Positions 44,115 to 52,974 are shown, counted from the first letter of the stretch. The stretch: DNA of 64,000 nt from a bacterium (GCA_030603495.1 JAUVXR010000005.1:58732-122731), one strand, 5' to 3'. Program-made: numbers and translations. The notes: a model not told the origin generated them from the letters alone.

Positions 44115-44631
44115 TTGGACACTTTGCCGATCTTTGCGAAACTGAACCTGCTCTGTCGCTTGCTTCTGGTGCCTGTTGTCTCAGGGCCAGCCCAGCAAGT
44201 TACTGGAGCCCGCCACCCCGGTTCTCTGGGATTTTGAGAATGCAGATGCGCTGGGCGGCGGGAACACCACCGGAGTACAAGCGACTATCTCTTCGGATTG
44301 GGCCTCTCACGGCAAACGCTCGGTTCGGCATGTCCTTGACACCTTTCTTCACAACACGAAGCAGGTCACGGGTAGTGTCTACGTCGTCACTCCCGGCAGC
44401 CACAAGCGAAATGTCACGTACGCTCTCCAGGGCAATCGGGTCTTGTTGCCACAGGCCACGCACTACGCTATGCGCAATGTCTGGCCCGCTGCTTTGCATC
44501 AACTCGGTTTGTATCCCTTTATTGCCGGTGACTTCATGAAGCTAGCTCTGGCATCTGTCCTGTTGCCTTCGACCTGGAGGCTGATTCGTGGACTTCCCGA
44601 CGGGCAGAGCAGGCGCGGAGGTCGCCTTTGA
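44115..44631 (+). pseudogene. Frameshifted N-terminal remnant of a secreted protein
   Basis: TTG 44115, after GAGGTGAG, begins a signal-peptide-like frame (LPIFAKLNLLCRLLLVPVVS, then GPAQQ) that ends at a TGA near 44239. In the next frame, from about 44200, the sequence continues as VLWDFENADALGGGN and TISSDWASHGKRSVRHVL, resembling the start of carbohydrate-binding or jelly-roll domains in secreted proteins. After residue 100 it loses family character. Promoter, ribosome site and signal peptide are intact while the body is broken and short, so I call it a pseudogene. Confidence 0.45.
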
Positions 44632-44734
44632 TAGTATGTTCAGTGGATTAGCCGCCATTCACAAAGCGGTCAAGTGAGCGACACCCACGGGTTTGCTTGC
44701 GTTTCTTTCCGTAAATCTGTAGACAGCCTAGGTA

Positions 44735-45703
44735 GTGCCGAACGAAGAACAGAAAGAGTGGTCGAAGCCAATGATCAAGCTGGGGCAGCGTGTCAGTGTA
44801 TGGTTCAAAGCCAGCCGACCGGAGTTTTTCACTGCCTCCATAGTGCCCGTAGCTGTGGGGGGCGCAGTGGCGTACAATGAGAGTGGACACATGTTGTGGG
44901 GCTATTTGCTGCTTACCCTACTGGCACTGGTGTTGCTGCACGCCACTGCGAATCTGGCCAATGACTACTATGACCATCTCAGCGGCAACGACGAGATAAA
45001 CGTTGAGTACGTGCGTCCCTTTACTGGTGGTAGCCGAGCGATCCAGCAGGGCATAGTGTCTGCCAAACATGTTCTGGCCGCCTCGCTTATATGTCTGCTG
45101 GTCGGCGCCCTGCTGGGCCTGTATCTCACGTGGATGCGGGGCTGGCCGATACTGGTGTTGGGGGTAGTAGGAGGGTTGTCTGGCTTCTTTTATACTGGAT
45201 GGCCGCTGCAACTTGGCTACCGCGGCATCGGCGAGTTGTTTATCGGCTTGGATTTCGGGATATTGCCCGTGTTAGGAGCCTACTATGTGCAGGTGCAGCA
45301 CTTTTCATGGCCTGCGCTGGCAGCTTCTTTCCCGGTGGCTTTTCTGATCATGGCGGTGTTGTGGATAAATCAGTTTCAAGACTATACCGCCGACAAGGCG
45401 GTCAACAAGCTGCACTGGGTGGTGCGATTGGGTCGGCGCCGGGCCAGCTACGTCTATGCCGGGATGCTAGCAGCGACCTACCTGGCCCTCTTGCTAGGCC
45501 TAGTAACCGGACTGCTGCCAGCGCTGGCGGCAGTGGCGCTACTAACGGTCCCTTTGGCTATCTTCGCTGTAAGGACGGCTCTGCTGCACTACGATGACCT
45601 TTCGCGACTGACTCCGGCAAACGCGGCCACCATACCATTGCACCTGCTTACAGGATTGCTGTTGACCCTCGGCGTTATAGCAGATAGGTTTTTCACAATG
45701 TAG
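44735..45703 (+). CDS. UbiA/MenA-family prenyltransferase
   Basis: A 322-residue integral membrane enzyme of the UbiA superfamily, which attaches a polyprenyl chain to an aromatic acceptor. The first Asp motif is NLANDYYDHLSGND and the second is NQFQDYTADKAVNK, with about eight hydrophobic helices. The sequence most resembles 1,4-dihydroxy-2-naphthoate polyprenyltransferase (MenA, menaquinone synthesis), but no other men genes are present, so the symbol is withheld. GTG 44735 or ATG 44771 are both possible starts; neither has a strong ribosome site. Confidence 0.85.
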   Translation: MPNEEQKEWSKPMIKLGQRVSVWFKASRPEFFTASIVPVAVGGAVAYNESGHMLWGYLLLTLLALVLLHATANLANDYYDHLSGNDEINVEYVRPFTGGSRAIQQGIVSAKHVLAASLICLLVGALLGLYLTWMRGWPILVLGVVGGLSGFFYTGWPLQLGYRGIGELFIGLDFGILPVLGAYYVQVQHFSWPALAASFPVAFLIMAVLWINQFQDYTADKAVNKLHWVVRLGRRRASYVYAGMLAATYLALLLGLVTGLLPALAAVALLTVPLAIFAVRTALLHYDDLSRLTPANAATIPLHLLTGLLLTLGVIADRFFTM

Positions 45704-45704
45704 G

Positions 45705-45813
45705 TTGAGAGCTACGCGGCAAGCACCACGAGATCTATCTCAGCGACCCGCGCCGCACCCAGCCCGAGAAGCTCAAGACCGTCATCCGCCAGCCGGTGGC
45801 CTATCCACCGTAG
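45705..45813 (+). pseudogene. C-terminal remnant of a GyrI-like domain protein
   Basis: Codons from 45718 read GKHHEIYLSDPRRTQPEKLK then TVIRQPV and a TAG at 45811-45813. This is the characteristic end of GyrI-like small-molecule-binding domains. Just upstream VESY appears in another frame, so even this scrap carries a frameshift, and the rest of the gene is gone. It lies between the prenyltransferase stop and the next gene. Confidence 0.6.
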
Positions 45814-45850
45814 CAGCAAATCGCCGCCCTGCAACCGGAGAAGATTGGCT

Positions 45851-46768
45851 ATGGAAGCTACTGAACTGAACGTGGTAACCGGCGCATTCAGCTTTTCGGG
45901 GAGATTTATCACCGAGCGGCTGCTGGCGCAGGGCAAAGCGGTCCGCACGCTCACCGGGCATCCGGAGCGTGAGCATCCGTTCGGCAGCCAGGTGGGTATC
46001 GCGCCCCTGGATTTCGACAACCATTACGCGCTGGTGGAAAGTCTGCGCGGCGCTACGACGCTTTACAACACATACTGGATTCGTTTCCCGCGCGGGCAGA
46101 TCACCTTCGATACCGCTGTAGAGAACACGAAGAAACTCCTCCTAGCTGCTGCCGAAGCCGAAGTGCACCGGGTTGTGCATATCAGCATCACCAACCCCTC
46201 GGCACAGTCGCCGCTTCCCTATTTTCGGGGTAAAGCACTGACCGAGCAAGCCATCATCAACTCCGGCCTGTCATACGCCATCCTGCGGCCGGCGCTGATT
46301 TTCGGGCCGGGTGACGTTCTGATTAACAACATCGCCTGGCTCCTGCGGCGTTTTCCGGTTTTTGTGATCCTGGGCGCAGGTGACTACCGCGTGCAGCCTG
46401 TTCTTGTGGGAGACCTTGCCGAAATCGCCGTCGCTGCTGGCCAGCGCGAGGACAACTTCACTGTGGACGTCGTTGGGCCCGAGACGTTCACCTTCAACGA
46501 ACTCGTCCATCTCATTGCCGACTGCGTGGGCAGTTATGCTGGGACCATCCATCTGCCGCCCGGCGTAGTGCTCTTCCTGGCCCGGCTAATCGGCTATATG
46601 ACTGGGGATGTGGTACTGACTCGCAACGAGGTCGCGGGCTTGACGGCGAATCTACTTGTCTCGGATAGCGAACCGAACGGGGTCGTCCCGCTAAGCCAAT
46701 GGTTGCGCGACAACGCCGCCAGCGTGGGGATCAAGTATGCATCGGAGCTAACCCGACACTATCGGTAA
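45851..46768 (+). CDS. NAD(P)-binding epimerase/NmrA-like protein
   Basis: A 305-residue atypical short-chain dehydrogenase. The N-terminal Rossmann motif is VTGAFSFSGRFITERLL, with Ser where a Gly of the glycine motif is usual. NTYWIRFP, YFRGKALTEQAI (in place of the usual YxxxK) and ILRPALIFGPGD follow. Enzymes of this shape include NDUFA9-like and NmrA-like proteins that bind the cofactor without clear catalysis. GGAGAAG lies seven bases before ATG 45851. Function uncertain. Confidence 0.75.
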   Translation: MEATELNVVTGAFSFSGRFITERLLAQGKAVRTLTGHPEREHPFGSQVGIAPLDFDNHYALVESLRGATTLYNTYWIRFPRGQITFDTAVENTKKLLLAAAEAEVHRVVHISITNPSAQSPLPYFRGKALTEQAIINSGLSYAILRPALIFGPGDVLINNIAWLLRRFPVFVILGAGDYRVQPVLVGDLAEIAVAAGQREDNFTVDVVGPETFTFNELVHLIADCVGSYAGTIHLPPGVVLFLARLIGYMTGDVVLTRNEVAGLTANLLVSDSEPNGVVPLSQWLRDNAASVGIKYASELTRHYR

Positions 46769-46887
46769 GAGGTCACTCAGTAGTGGTATAGTTCGGAGAC
46801 TGCGGCGGAGCATAGCAGCGCGTGAGCATATTGAGGTGACAGCAGCAAGGGAGCGTGCCGCATAGACGGCGACAAACATATCCAGGA

Positions 46888-47829
46888 CTATTGGTCGCCG
46901 AAAATATCCTCTCCTTCCGGTATGGGGCCGAATTCGTCTTCGGGATCAGGTTCCTCGGACTTTGTCTCAGTATCGCCAGCAAACTCCACCTTTTGCCTAA
47001 CCAAGAACACTATTAGGGTGCCGGTCAAATGAATAACGAATTCGGCGAACGGTGTCGGCACCTCGATTACGTCCGGACCTTGACCGTGAGCCACTCCGGG
47101 TTGGCTACGGCCAGAAGTAACAGCATGCAGAATCTTCTCAAAGGCTTTTAGAAAGCCCTCATAATACTCGGGGACCAGCCTTTCATCTATCGTCCAGCGA
47201 ATCAGTTCACCAGGCTTACCTGTCTCCTTGCCGAGCAGACACTTCATTGTGCTTTCGAAAGCATTGTTCGCCATGATCACTGCATTGCGCCCATCACCGG
47301 CGCTCAGGGCAGCGCGCGCTTCCGCGAACTCATGCAATGGGCCCTCGAACCCGGCTCTATCTAGTAGCCTGTGAGCTCGCGCATCAATCTCTTCGGCGAG
47401 GAATGCCGAGTCAATCTTGAAGAAGCACCCCCCGGCGATCCGCCACTCACTATCGTGGCTTCCAATATACTCATCCAGTTCGCGCTCGCACTTGTGTGCT
47501 TCATCGTCTGGCAGAACCATGAGGAAGGCTTCGACCAAATCCATCACCATTGCTCTTGGCCCGCGAGCAAACACTTCGCGAAAGTCCGCCTCCACCCAGC
47601 CCTGTTTATTCTCCGAGTACGCAACAAGCTGGTTGGCACCCGTTTCCCGAAGACAGAGTTCTTGTGCCTTGGGGGAGTGCTTATAACTTGACCAATTATC
47701 GTGGGGATCTTCCAATGGATCATACTGTTCGCACGTTCGCAGCATGCTATTACGCAGCCTCTGGGGAAGTTTAAGCTCCAGACTTTTGTCCGCCAAGGCC
47801 TTCTTGTACCGAATGGAAAACAGCGCCAT
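46888..47829 (-). CDS. Abortive-infection-type protein (Abi-C / HEPN-like)
   Basis: A 313-residue soluble protein. Residues 1-150 are helical. The C-terminal half (about 165-280) has the layout of the Abi_C/HEPN fold: AFESTMKCLLG, then LTSGRSQPGVAHG-like spacing with Arg241 and His248 (Rx6H, as in HEPN RNases), and a final helix ending FLVRQK. Many such proteins act in phage defence or toxin systems by cutting RNA. An acidic tail follows. No partner gene is adjacent. The fold call is from pattern memory; activity is inference. Composition is less GC-rich than neighbours. Confidence 0.55.
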   Translation of the reverse strand: MALFSIRYKKALADKSLELKLPQRLRNSMLRTCEQYDPLEDPHDNWSSYKHSPKAQELCLRETGANQLVAYSENKQGWVEADFREVFARGPRAMVMDLVEAFLMVLPDDEAHKCERELDEYIGSHDSEWRIAGGCFFKIDSAFLAEEIDARAHRLLDRAGFEGPLHEFAEARAALSAGDGRNAVIMANNAFESTMKCLLGKETGKPGELIRWTIDERLVPEYYEGFLKAFEKILHAVTSGRSQPGVAHGQGPDVIEVPTPFAEFVIHLTGTLIVFLVRQKVEFAGDTETKSEEPDPEDEFGPIPEGEDIFGDQ

Positions 47830-47931
47830 TGTGTCACCCCACAGTCCGCATACAAACGGAACTCATCTACGCGAATTCATATCTTCCTCGCCAGATACCT
47901 GTTCCCCTTTGTCAACTCCTGCAGATTTGTC

Positions 47932-47960
47932 TTCACTCCACACGCTCTCCAATGTATAAT
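47932..47960 (+). promoter_or_regulatory. Promoter for the 48046 membrane protein
   Basis: TTCACT (47932-47937), a 17-base spacer and a consensus TATAAT (47955-47960) lie 85 bases before the ATG, divergent from the Abi-like gene. Confidence 0.5.
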
Positions 47961-48045
47961 GAACTTGAACCCGCATGCAAGATGCGTAGCCAACACAATG
48001 ATGTCCACTCTGGCTCATAGACCACATGTGAAAGGAAAGAGACCA

Positions 48046-48288
48046 ATGACTAAGACATGGTGGATGCTGCTGGTGCCGGGGATACTGGCGCTGGTGGCTG
48101 TCGCCGTCGTGGTAATGCTCTTTGTGGTGAAGCTGCTGTGGGCCTGGACGATTCCTGACCTCTTCCCGGGAGCGGTTGAGCAGGGCCTGATAGCGGCAGA
48201 GATATCGTGGTGGACTGCGTTCAAAGTGGCCATCTTTGCGGCGGTTTTGGCGGGATTGTCAGGGGCCCGACATCGCAGGCAGGAGTAG
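48046..48288 (+). CDS. Small two-helix membrane protein
   Basis: An 80-residue protein with two hydrophobic helices (about residues 5-33 and 55-73; LVPGILALVAVAVVVMLFVV is the core of the first) and a basic tail (RHRRQE). AAAGGAAAGAG precedes ATG 48046 and a promoter lies upstream. The frame is open further left, but that part lacks membrane or coding character. Function unknown. Confidence 0.6.
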   Translation: MTKTWWMLLVPGILALVAVAVVVMLFVVKLLWAWTIPDLFPGAVEQGLIAAEISWWTAFKVAIFAAVLAGLSGARHRRQE

Positions 48289-48401
48289 CTTCGCAGTATC
48301 GCTGCACGCTGTCACGACCGCCTCACCAGCGCGTGACGGCCCAGAACTTCTTGACCTGTGGCATTGTTGGATGATAGACTATCAACGAAAGGGTGAACAC
48401 G

Positions 48402-48764
48402 ATGCCAAAGACCGTGACAATCCTGGTAACGACTCTGTTGATCCTGGCACTGTGCAGCGTCGCCTTCGCGGCAGAACAATGCCAGGAGAAGAAGGAATGC
48501 GACCGGTGCGCGAGAGGCCTGCACGGCTACCACCACGGTTTCTTTCACACCTATTGGGCGGGCCAGTGTCCCGGCCAAGAGCAGCCGCCGCAACTCCGCA
48601 CCTACAACCGCAACAGCCGCTACCCCGGCATGTACCGGTTCGGGAAGAGCAACCGCTACTGGGAGCACGGCCCGGGCTGGCGCGGACACGACACCTACCG
48701 CTACTACCGCTTCGGTGACCGCGATAGCGTGCCGATGTTCCAGCCCAAACTCAGCAGCGACTAG
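48402..48764 (+). CDS. Small secreted Tyr/Arg/His-rich protein
   Basis: A 120-residue protein with a signal peptide (TLLILALCSVAFAAE) and a mature part of about 95 residues rich in Tyr, Arg, Gly and His (RGLHGYHHGFFHTYW, RYYRFGDRD). It has four or five Cys near the start of the mature protein. GAAAGGG lies eight bases before ATG 48402. No family is recognised. A periplasmic or surface role, perhaps metal-binding, is only a guess. Confidence 0.6.
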   Translation: MPKTVTILVTTLLILALCSVAFAAEQCQEKKECDRCARGLHGYHHGFFHTYWAGQCPGQEQPPQLRTYNRNSRYPGMYRFGKSNRYWEHGPGWRGHDTYRYYRFGDRDSVPMFQPKLSSD

Positions 48765-48850
48765 CGCCGCGCCTGCTGTAGTAGAAGTACTGTGTTGTGC
48801 ACCACACCTTGAGTAGAGGTGTATACCGCGAGCACCATGACACTATTGCT

Positions 48851-48878
48851 GTGGGAGGGGCACCCCTGCCCCGACCCA
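48851..48878. repeat. REP element, left of the RAYT gene
   Basis: GTGGGAGGGGCACCCCTGCC then CCGACCCA: the reverse complement of the copy at 49389-49416 with one mismatch. Together they form inverted borders around the RAYT gene. Confidence 0.85.
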
Positions 48879-48887
48879 CCTCAGCCT

Positions 48888-49373
48888 CTACCAGGAGTCC
48901 ATCGAATCGCGGTAGTTCTCACTGGCTGACGAATAGGACCACTGCTCCGCACGGTCCACTAAATTTGCCTCGAGCGGATTCTGCTCCACATACTGAATGG
49001 CAGCGTGCAGAGCTTCTCGGCCACGAATGCCCTGCTCGTGATAGCCTACCTGCCACATTGCCCCGGTCGTACCCAGGCGAGAGTTTACTCGCTGGGCACT
49101 GAAGCCTTTTACCGTGTGCATTATCTGCGCTAACGTCCGGCCCGAGCAAGGCGTAACAATCAAGTGCAGATGGTCGGGCATCAGCACGAAAGCGTGCAGA
49201 GCCATGCTGCCCTGGTCACGAATCCACAGAAGATTCTGGCAGATTATGTCGGGCACCTCGCGGGGAATCGTAAGGACGCGAGCGATAGCAGCTCTGGTAG
49301 TCACCAAGTAGGTATAGCCGCCGCCCGTGGTACGGCCCTTGCGAAGTGCTGAGTATCCGCGGCCTGGTCTCAT
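48888..49373 (-). CDS. REP-associated tyrosine transposase (RAYT, Y1/HUH type)
   Basis: A 161-residue single-strand DNA transposase of the Y1_Tnp/IS200 superfamily. The HUH metal motif is MPDHLHLIV. The family ending IQYVEQNPLEANLVDRAEQW is clear, including the segment that carries the likely catalytic Tyr, followed by SYSSA. It cuts and rejoins REP hairpins as single strands in characterised relatives. Its matching REP sequences flank it on both sides. The ORF is full length, so it may be active. Confidence 0.88.
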   Translation of the reverse strand: MRPGRGYSALRKGRTTGGGYTYLVTTRAAIARVLTIPREVPDIICQNLLWIRDQGSMALHAFVLMPDHLHLIVTPCSGRTLAQIMHTVKGFSAQRVNSRLGTTGAMWQVGYHEQGIRGREALHAAIQYVEQNPLEANLVDRAEQWSYSSASENYRDSMDSW

Positions 49374-49388
49374 AGCATTGTACCCACA

Positions 49389-49416
49389 TGGGTCGGGGCA
49401 AGGGTGCCCCTCCCAC
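49389..49416. repeat. REP element, right of the RAYT gene
   Basis: TGGGTCGGGGCAAGGGTGCC then CCTCCCAC, inverted relative to the copy at 48851-48878 and identical over 25 bases to the isolated copy at 39127-39151. Confidence 0.85.
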
Positions 49417-49460
49417 AGTGTTTCGTGCCCTGACCCGCAATGCGCAACACTACCGGACGC

Positions 49461-51836
49461 CTAGCTGCCCAGCACCTCCGCCAGGCTGCCGGCCCACGTG
49501 TCGCGGATTTGATCCAGCGGCAGGTTGATAAGCAGCTCCTCGGCGACGGTCACGTCGAACTGCGCGTCGCCGCTGACCTCACCCAGTGCCATCAGCTCCA
49601 GGCCGTAGCCCGCGAAGATCTCCTGCACCTGCTGCTCGTGCCCGGCGTGGACCTCCATCACGAAGCCCGTGGACTCGCTGAATAACCATTTATCGGCACG
49701 CAGGCCTCGGAGCTTTTCCTCATCGAGCTGTATATGCACACCGAACTGCCCAGTGCCGTGGCCACCCAGCGCCATCTCGGCCAGCGCTACCGCCACTCCG
49801 CCGTCCGAGATATCCTGGCAGGCGGCGATATGGCCGGCCTCGTTGGCATCAACTACTGCCCAGATCATCCCCTGCTCTTGCTGCCAGTCAATCTGGGGGA
49901 CGTTGCGCCCCAGGCCTAAGTCCAGTACCTGGTAGTAGGCTGACCCGCCCAGCTCATCCTGGCGCGGCCCCACCAGCAAGAGTTTATTGCCGGCCTGCTT
50001 AAGCTGTATCGTCACCGCCTGCGAGTAGTCTTCCAGCACGCCGACACAGGCGATGATCGGCGACGGGGCCACTGCCCGGCCGGTGGCCGACTCATTGTAG
50101 AAGCTGACGTTACCCGAGATGATTGGCGTGGGGCTATCCGGATAGTCCTTCAGATGAATATTCTTGGCGGCATCGGCTAGACCCCGGACGCCCTCGCGGA
50201 ACTCCCAGAAGGCCTGAGGTTTCTCAGGGTTACCGAAGTTGAGGCAGTCGGTCAATGCCGCCGGCTTGGCCCCGACCGCCGCGACATTGCGCATCGCCTC
50301 GGCCACGGCGGTAGCGCCACCCCAATAGGGGTCAATAAGCCCGTAGAACGGATTACCATCAGCGGATAGCGCCACGCCCTTGGGACAGCCCTCAAGCGGC
50401 GCGCAGACACCAGCGCCGGCCTCACCAGGGCGGATGACGGCGTTGCCCTGAACCTCCGAGTCATAGCACCGGTAGATGTAGGCCCGCGAGCAGACGTTCT
50501 GATGGCCGATGACCTTGAGCAAGGTCTCCTTCATATCCGCAGGCATCTCGAACTCGGGCTCAGTGCCCTCGAACTGGCGCGGCTGGGAGTCCCGCTCGTA
50601 CGAAATCCCCGAGGTCACCGCCTCCACAGGAGCCTCGCAGACGATCTTTCCCTGCTGGACGAGCCGGTAGATACCGTCATTGGTGAAGCGTCCGATAACC
50701 CGCGCCTGAGCACCCTCGTAGATATTGGGCAGGTCCCAGTCCTCGTTGTAGATGCGCAGGACTTCCTCGCTGAAATGCGCGGGCACCGCCCAGACATAGC
50801 GCTCCTGGGTCTCCGCGCAGCAGATGACCTCAGGCAGCAGGTTCTCCAGGCCGACGTGCACCTTATCGAGATCAATGTCCACGCCGTAGCCCCCCTCGGC
50901 GGTGATCTCGGAGGTCGCGCACGCCAGGCCGCCGCCACCGATGTCCTTGAACCCGATGGCCAGGCCCAGCTCCTTGGCGCGCTGCTTGACCTGCGCGTTG
51001 GCCTTCTTCATCGCCAGCACATTCTTGAGGAAGGGGTCGGGCACCTGCACCGCACCGCGGTCATCCTCCTCTTCTTCCTCGTCGAGGATCTTGGAGGCGA
51101 AGGCCGAGCCACCAAAGCCGGAATCGTCGGTAGGCTTGCCCACGAGAATGAGGTCGTAGGGCTCAGTAGCAGCCTCGGGGGGCGCAGCGGAGTGGATGAT
51201 ATCCTCCTCGGCCACCAGGCCCAGCGCAATCACGTTGACCAGGCAATTGTCGTCAAAGTCCTCCGCGAAGTAGACATCTCCGCCGAGGTTGGGCACACCC
51301 AGCGCGTTGCCGTACTGCCAGATGCCGTCCACTACCCCCCGCACGATCCACTTGGTCCGCTCGGCATTCTCGCCACTCGGATCGCCGAAGCGGAGCGGGT
51401 CAGCGGTGGCGATGACATCCGCGCCCATGCAGTCCACATCGCGCACAATCCCGCCAATGCCGGTGGCTGCGCCCTCGTTGGGCAGCACCTGGCTGGGGTG
51501 GTTGTGGCTCTCGTGGGCAATCACCACTCCGTAGCGCTTGCCCTCATGCTCGGCGAAGAACACAATGCCGGCATCTTCCTCCGGCCCCTGGATGACGTTG
51601 GGGGCGTCGGTGGGCAGAAACTCCTTGAGCGTTGCCAGGCTCGACTTGTACGAGCAGTGCTCGCTCCACTCCACGTTGAAGATATGTAGCTCGCACAGCG
51701 TGGGATCGCGGCCGATCAGATCTACGATGCGCCGCGCCTCGTAGGGCGTGAGGACCACGCCGTGCTGCTTAAGCTCTGCCTGGAGCTGCTCGTCGTCCAT
51801 CTGGGAGACGAGTATCTGTCGTTCATCAAGTTGCAT
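49461..51836 (-). CDS. purL: Phosphoribosylformylglycinamidine synthase subunit II
   Basis: A 791-residue small-type PurL, the ATP-dependent synthetase subunit of the fourth step of purine synthesis; it works with PurS and PurQ, not seen here. Signatures: FNVEWSEHCSYKSS, AHESHNHPSQVLP, GGIVRDVDCMGADVIA, DIGGGGLACATSE in the first half and LTDCLNFGNPEKP, QDISDGGVAVALAEMA in the second. The two homologous halves and length are normal apart from a short acidic EEEEEDD insert. It starts at ATG 51836. It is flanked by the RAYT unit and a glycosyltransferase cluster. Confidence 0.96.
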   Translation of the reverse strand: MQLDERQILVSQMDDEQLQAELKQHGVVLTPYEARRIVDLIGRDPTLCELHIFNVEWSEHCSYKSSLATLKEFLPTDAPNVIQGPEEDAGIVFFAEHEGKRYGVVIAHESHNHPSQVLPNEGAATGIGGIVRDVDCMGADVIATADPLRFGDPSGENAERTKWIVRGVVDGIWQYGNALGVPNLGGDVYFAEDFDDNCLVNVIALGLVAEEDIIHSAAPPEAATEPYDLILVGKPTDDSGFGGSAFASKILDEEEEEDDRGAVQVPDPFLKNVLAMKKANAQVKQRAKELGLAIGFKDIGGGGLACATSEITAEGGYGVDIDLDKVHVGLENLLPEVICCAETQERYVWAVPAHFSEEVLRIYNEDWDLPNIYEGAQARVIGRFTNDGIYRLVQQGKIVCEAPVEAVTSGISYERDSQPRQFEGTEPEFEMPADMKETLLKVIGHQNVCSRAYIYRCYDSEVQGNAVIRPGEAGAGVCAPLEGCPKGVALSADGNPFYGLIDPYWGGATAVAEAMRNVAAVGAKPAALTDCLNFGNPEKPQAFWEFREGVRGLADAAKNIHLKDYPDSPTPIISGNVSFYNESATGRAVAPSPIIACVGVLEDYSQAVTIQLKQAGNKLLLVGPRQDELGGSAYYQVLDLGLGRNVPQIDWQQEQGMIWAVVDANEAGHIAACQDISDGGVAVALAEMALGGHGTGQFGVHIQLDEEKLRGLRADKWLFSESTGFVMEVHAGHEQQVQEIFAGYGLELMALGEVSGDAQFDVTVAEELLINLPLDQIRDTWAGSLAEVLGS

Positions 51837-52026
51837 TAGTATTCACTCCTGATAGTCTTGGGCCTGTCGTCTGGCAATTCGCCACAGACCAGGTTTCCTC
51901 CTCCCCCTTGCAGGCCGCATAGCTGGTGGGGGCAGGAATTCGCGCGGTAGGCAGCGAATAACTATTCGGGCTGATCTAGCACAAGCAAGACCCGGCTGGC
52001 GTACTGCGTCAGCTCAGGAGGCTGGC

Positions 52027-52974
52027 ATGAAGCTGATCGTGCAGATTCCGTGCTTTAACGAAGCGGCGATCTTGCCGGCCACCCTGGCCGATATCCCCCG
52101 CGAAATCGCGGGCATCGGGCAGGTCGAGGTGCTGGTCATTGATGACGGGAGCACCGACGGCACTGCCGAAGTGGCTCGGGAAGCCGACGTCGATCATATC
52201 ATCAGGTTCCCCGCCAACAGGGGACTGGCCGCCGCGTTCAGTGCCGGCTTGGACGAAAGCGTGCGCCGTGGGGCGGACATTATTGTTCACACTGACGCGG
52301 ACAACCAATACAGGGGCGAATGTATCCCCAATCTCATTGAGCCGGTTCTGCAGGGCCAGGCCGACGTCGTGGTGGGTACGCGCCCTATCGAAGCTATCGA
52401 AGATTTCTCCTGGACCAAGAAGAAACTGCAGCGGCTGGGCAGTTGGGTGGTGCGCAAGGTCTCGGGAACCGACGTCGCCGATGTTACCAGCGGCTTCCGC
52501 GCCTATAGCCGGGAAGCCGCGCTGCGGCTTAATGTGGTCTCCGACTTCACCTATACCCTCGAGACGCTAATCCAGGCCGGCCGCACCCGCCTCACAGTGG
52601 CGCAGGTGCCCATCCAAACGAATCCCAAAACGCGCGAATCTCGGCTGTTCAGCAGCACCCCGGCGTATGTCTGGCAGTCGCTGAAGACCCTCTTTCGCAT
52701 CTACGCGCTGTATCAGCCGCTGCGCTTCTTTAGCATCATTGCCCTGCTGCTTTTCTTGCCCGGCCTGGCGCTGGGCCTTAGATTTCTTTACTACTACCTC
52801 AGCGGCAACGGCACCGGCCACGTCCAATCGCTGATCCTGGCTGCGGTACTGATGCTGCTGGGCTTCCAGATCGGCATCTTTGGAGTGGTAGCGGACCTCA
52901 TCGGCGCAAATCGCAAGCTGACACAGGATATGCTCTTTTGGGTAAAACGGCGAGACGAAAACGCGAAATGGTAA
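52027..52974 (+). CDS. Family 2 glycosyltransferase (polyprenyl-phosphate glycosyl synthase-like)
   Basis: A 315-residue GT-A enzyme with two C-terminal membrane helices (about residues 235-260 and 270-298). The N-terminal PCFNEAAILPATL, VLVIDDGSTDGTAEVA, the metal-binding HTDADNQYR and the SGFRAYSREA segment match polyprenyl-phosphate mannose/glucose synthases. These make the lipid-linked sugar donors used by GT39-type enzymes, one of which lies 700 bases downstream on the opposite strand. CAGGAGGCTGGC precedes ATG 52027. The sugar is unknown. Confidence 0.85.
   Translation: MKLIVQIPCFNEAAILPATLADIPREIAGIGQVEVLVIDDGSTDGTAEVAREADVDHIIRFPANRGLAAAFSAGLDESVRRGADIIVHTDADNQYRGECIPNLIEPVLQGQADVVVGTRPIEAIEDFSWTKKKLQRLGSWVVRKVSGTDVADVTSGFRAYSREAALRLNVVSDFTYTLETLIQAGRTRLTVAQVPIQTNPKTRESRLFSSTPAYVWQSLKTLFRIYALYQPLRFFSIIALLLFLPGLALGLRFLYYYLSGNGTGHVQSLILAAVLMLLGFQIGIFGVVADLIGANRKLTQDMLFWVKRRDENAKW

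Larger units (their letters stand above)
48851..49416 (-). mobile_element. REPtron-like unit: RAYT gene with inverted REP borders
   Basis: A 566-base unit made of a RAYT-type transposase ORF bracketed by two 28-base REP sequences in opposite orientation, 9 and 15 bases from the ORF ends. A third copy of the same REP lies at 39127-39151. In other bacteria RAYTs are domesticated IS200/IS605-like enzymes that spread their own REP hairpins. Confidence 0.75.

Noticed and set aside
50502..51689. Long plus-strand ORF of 395 codons
   Set aside because: It lies wholly antisense to purL, whose motifs are complete; a GC-rich codon shadow.
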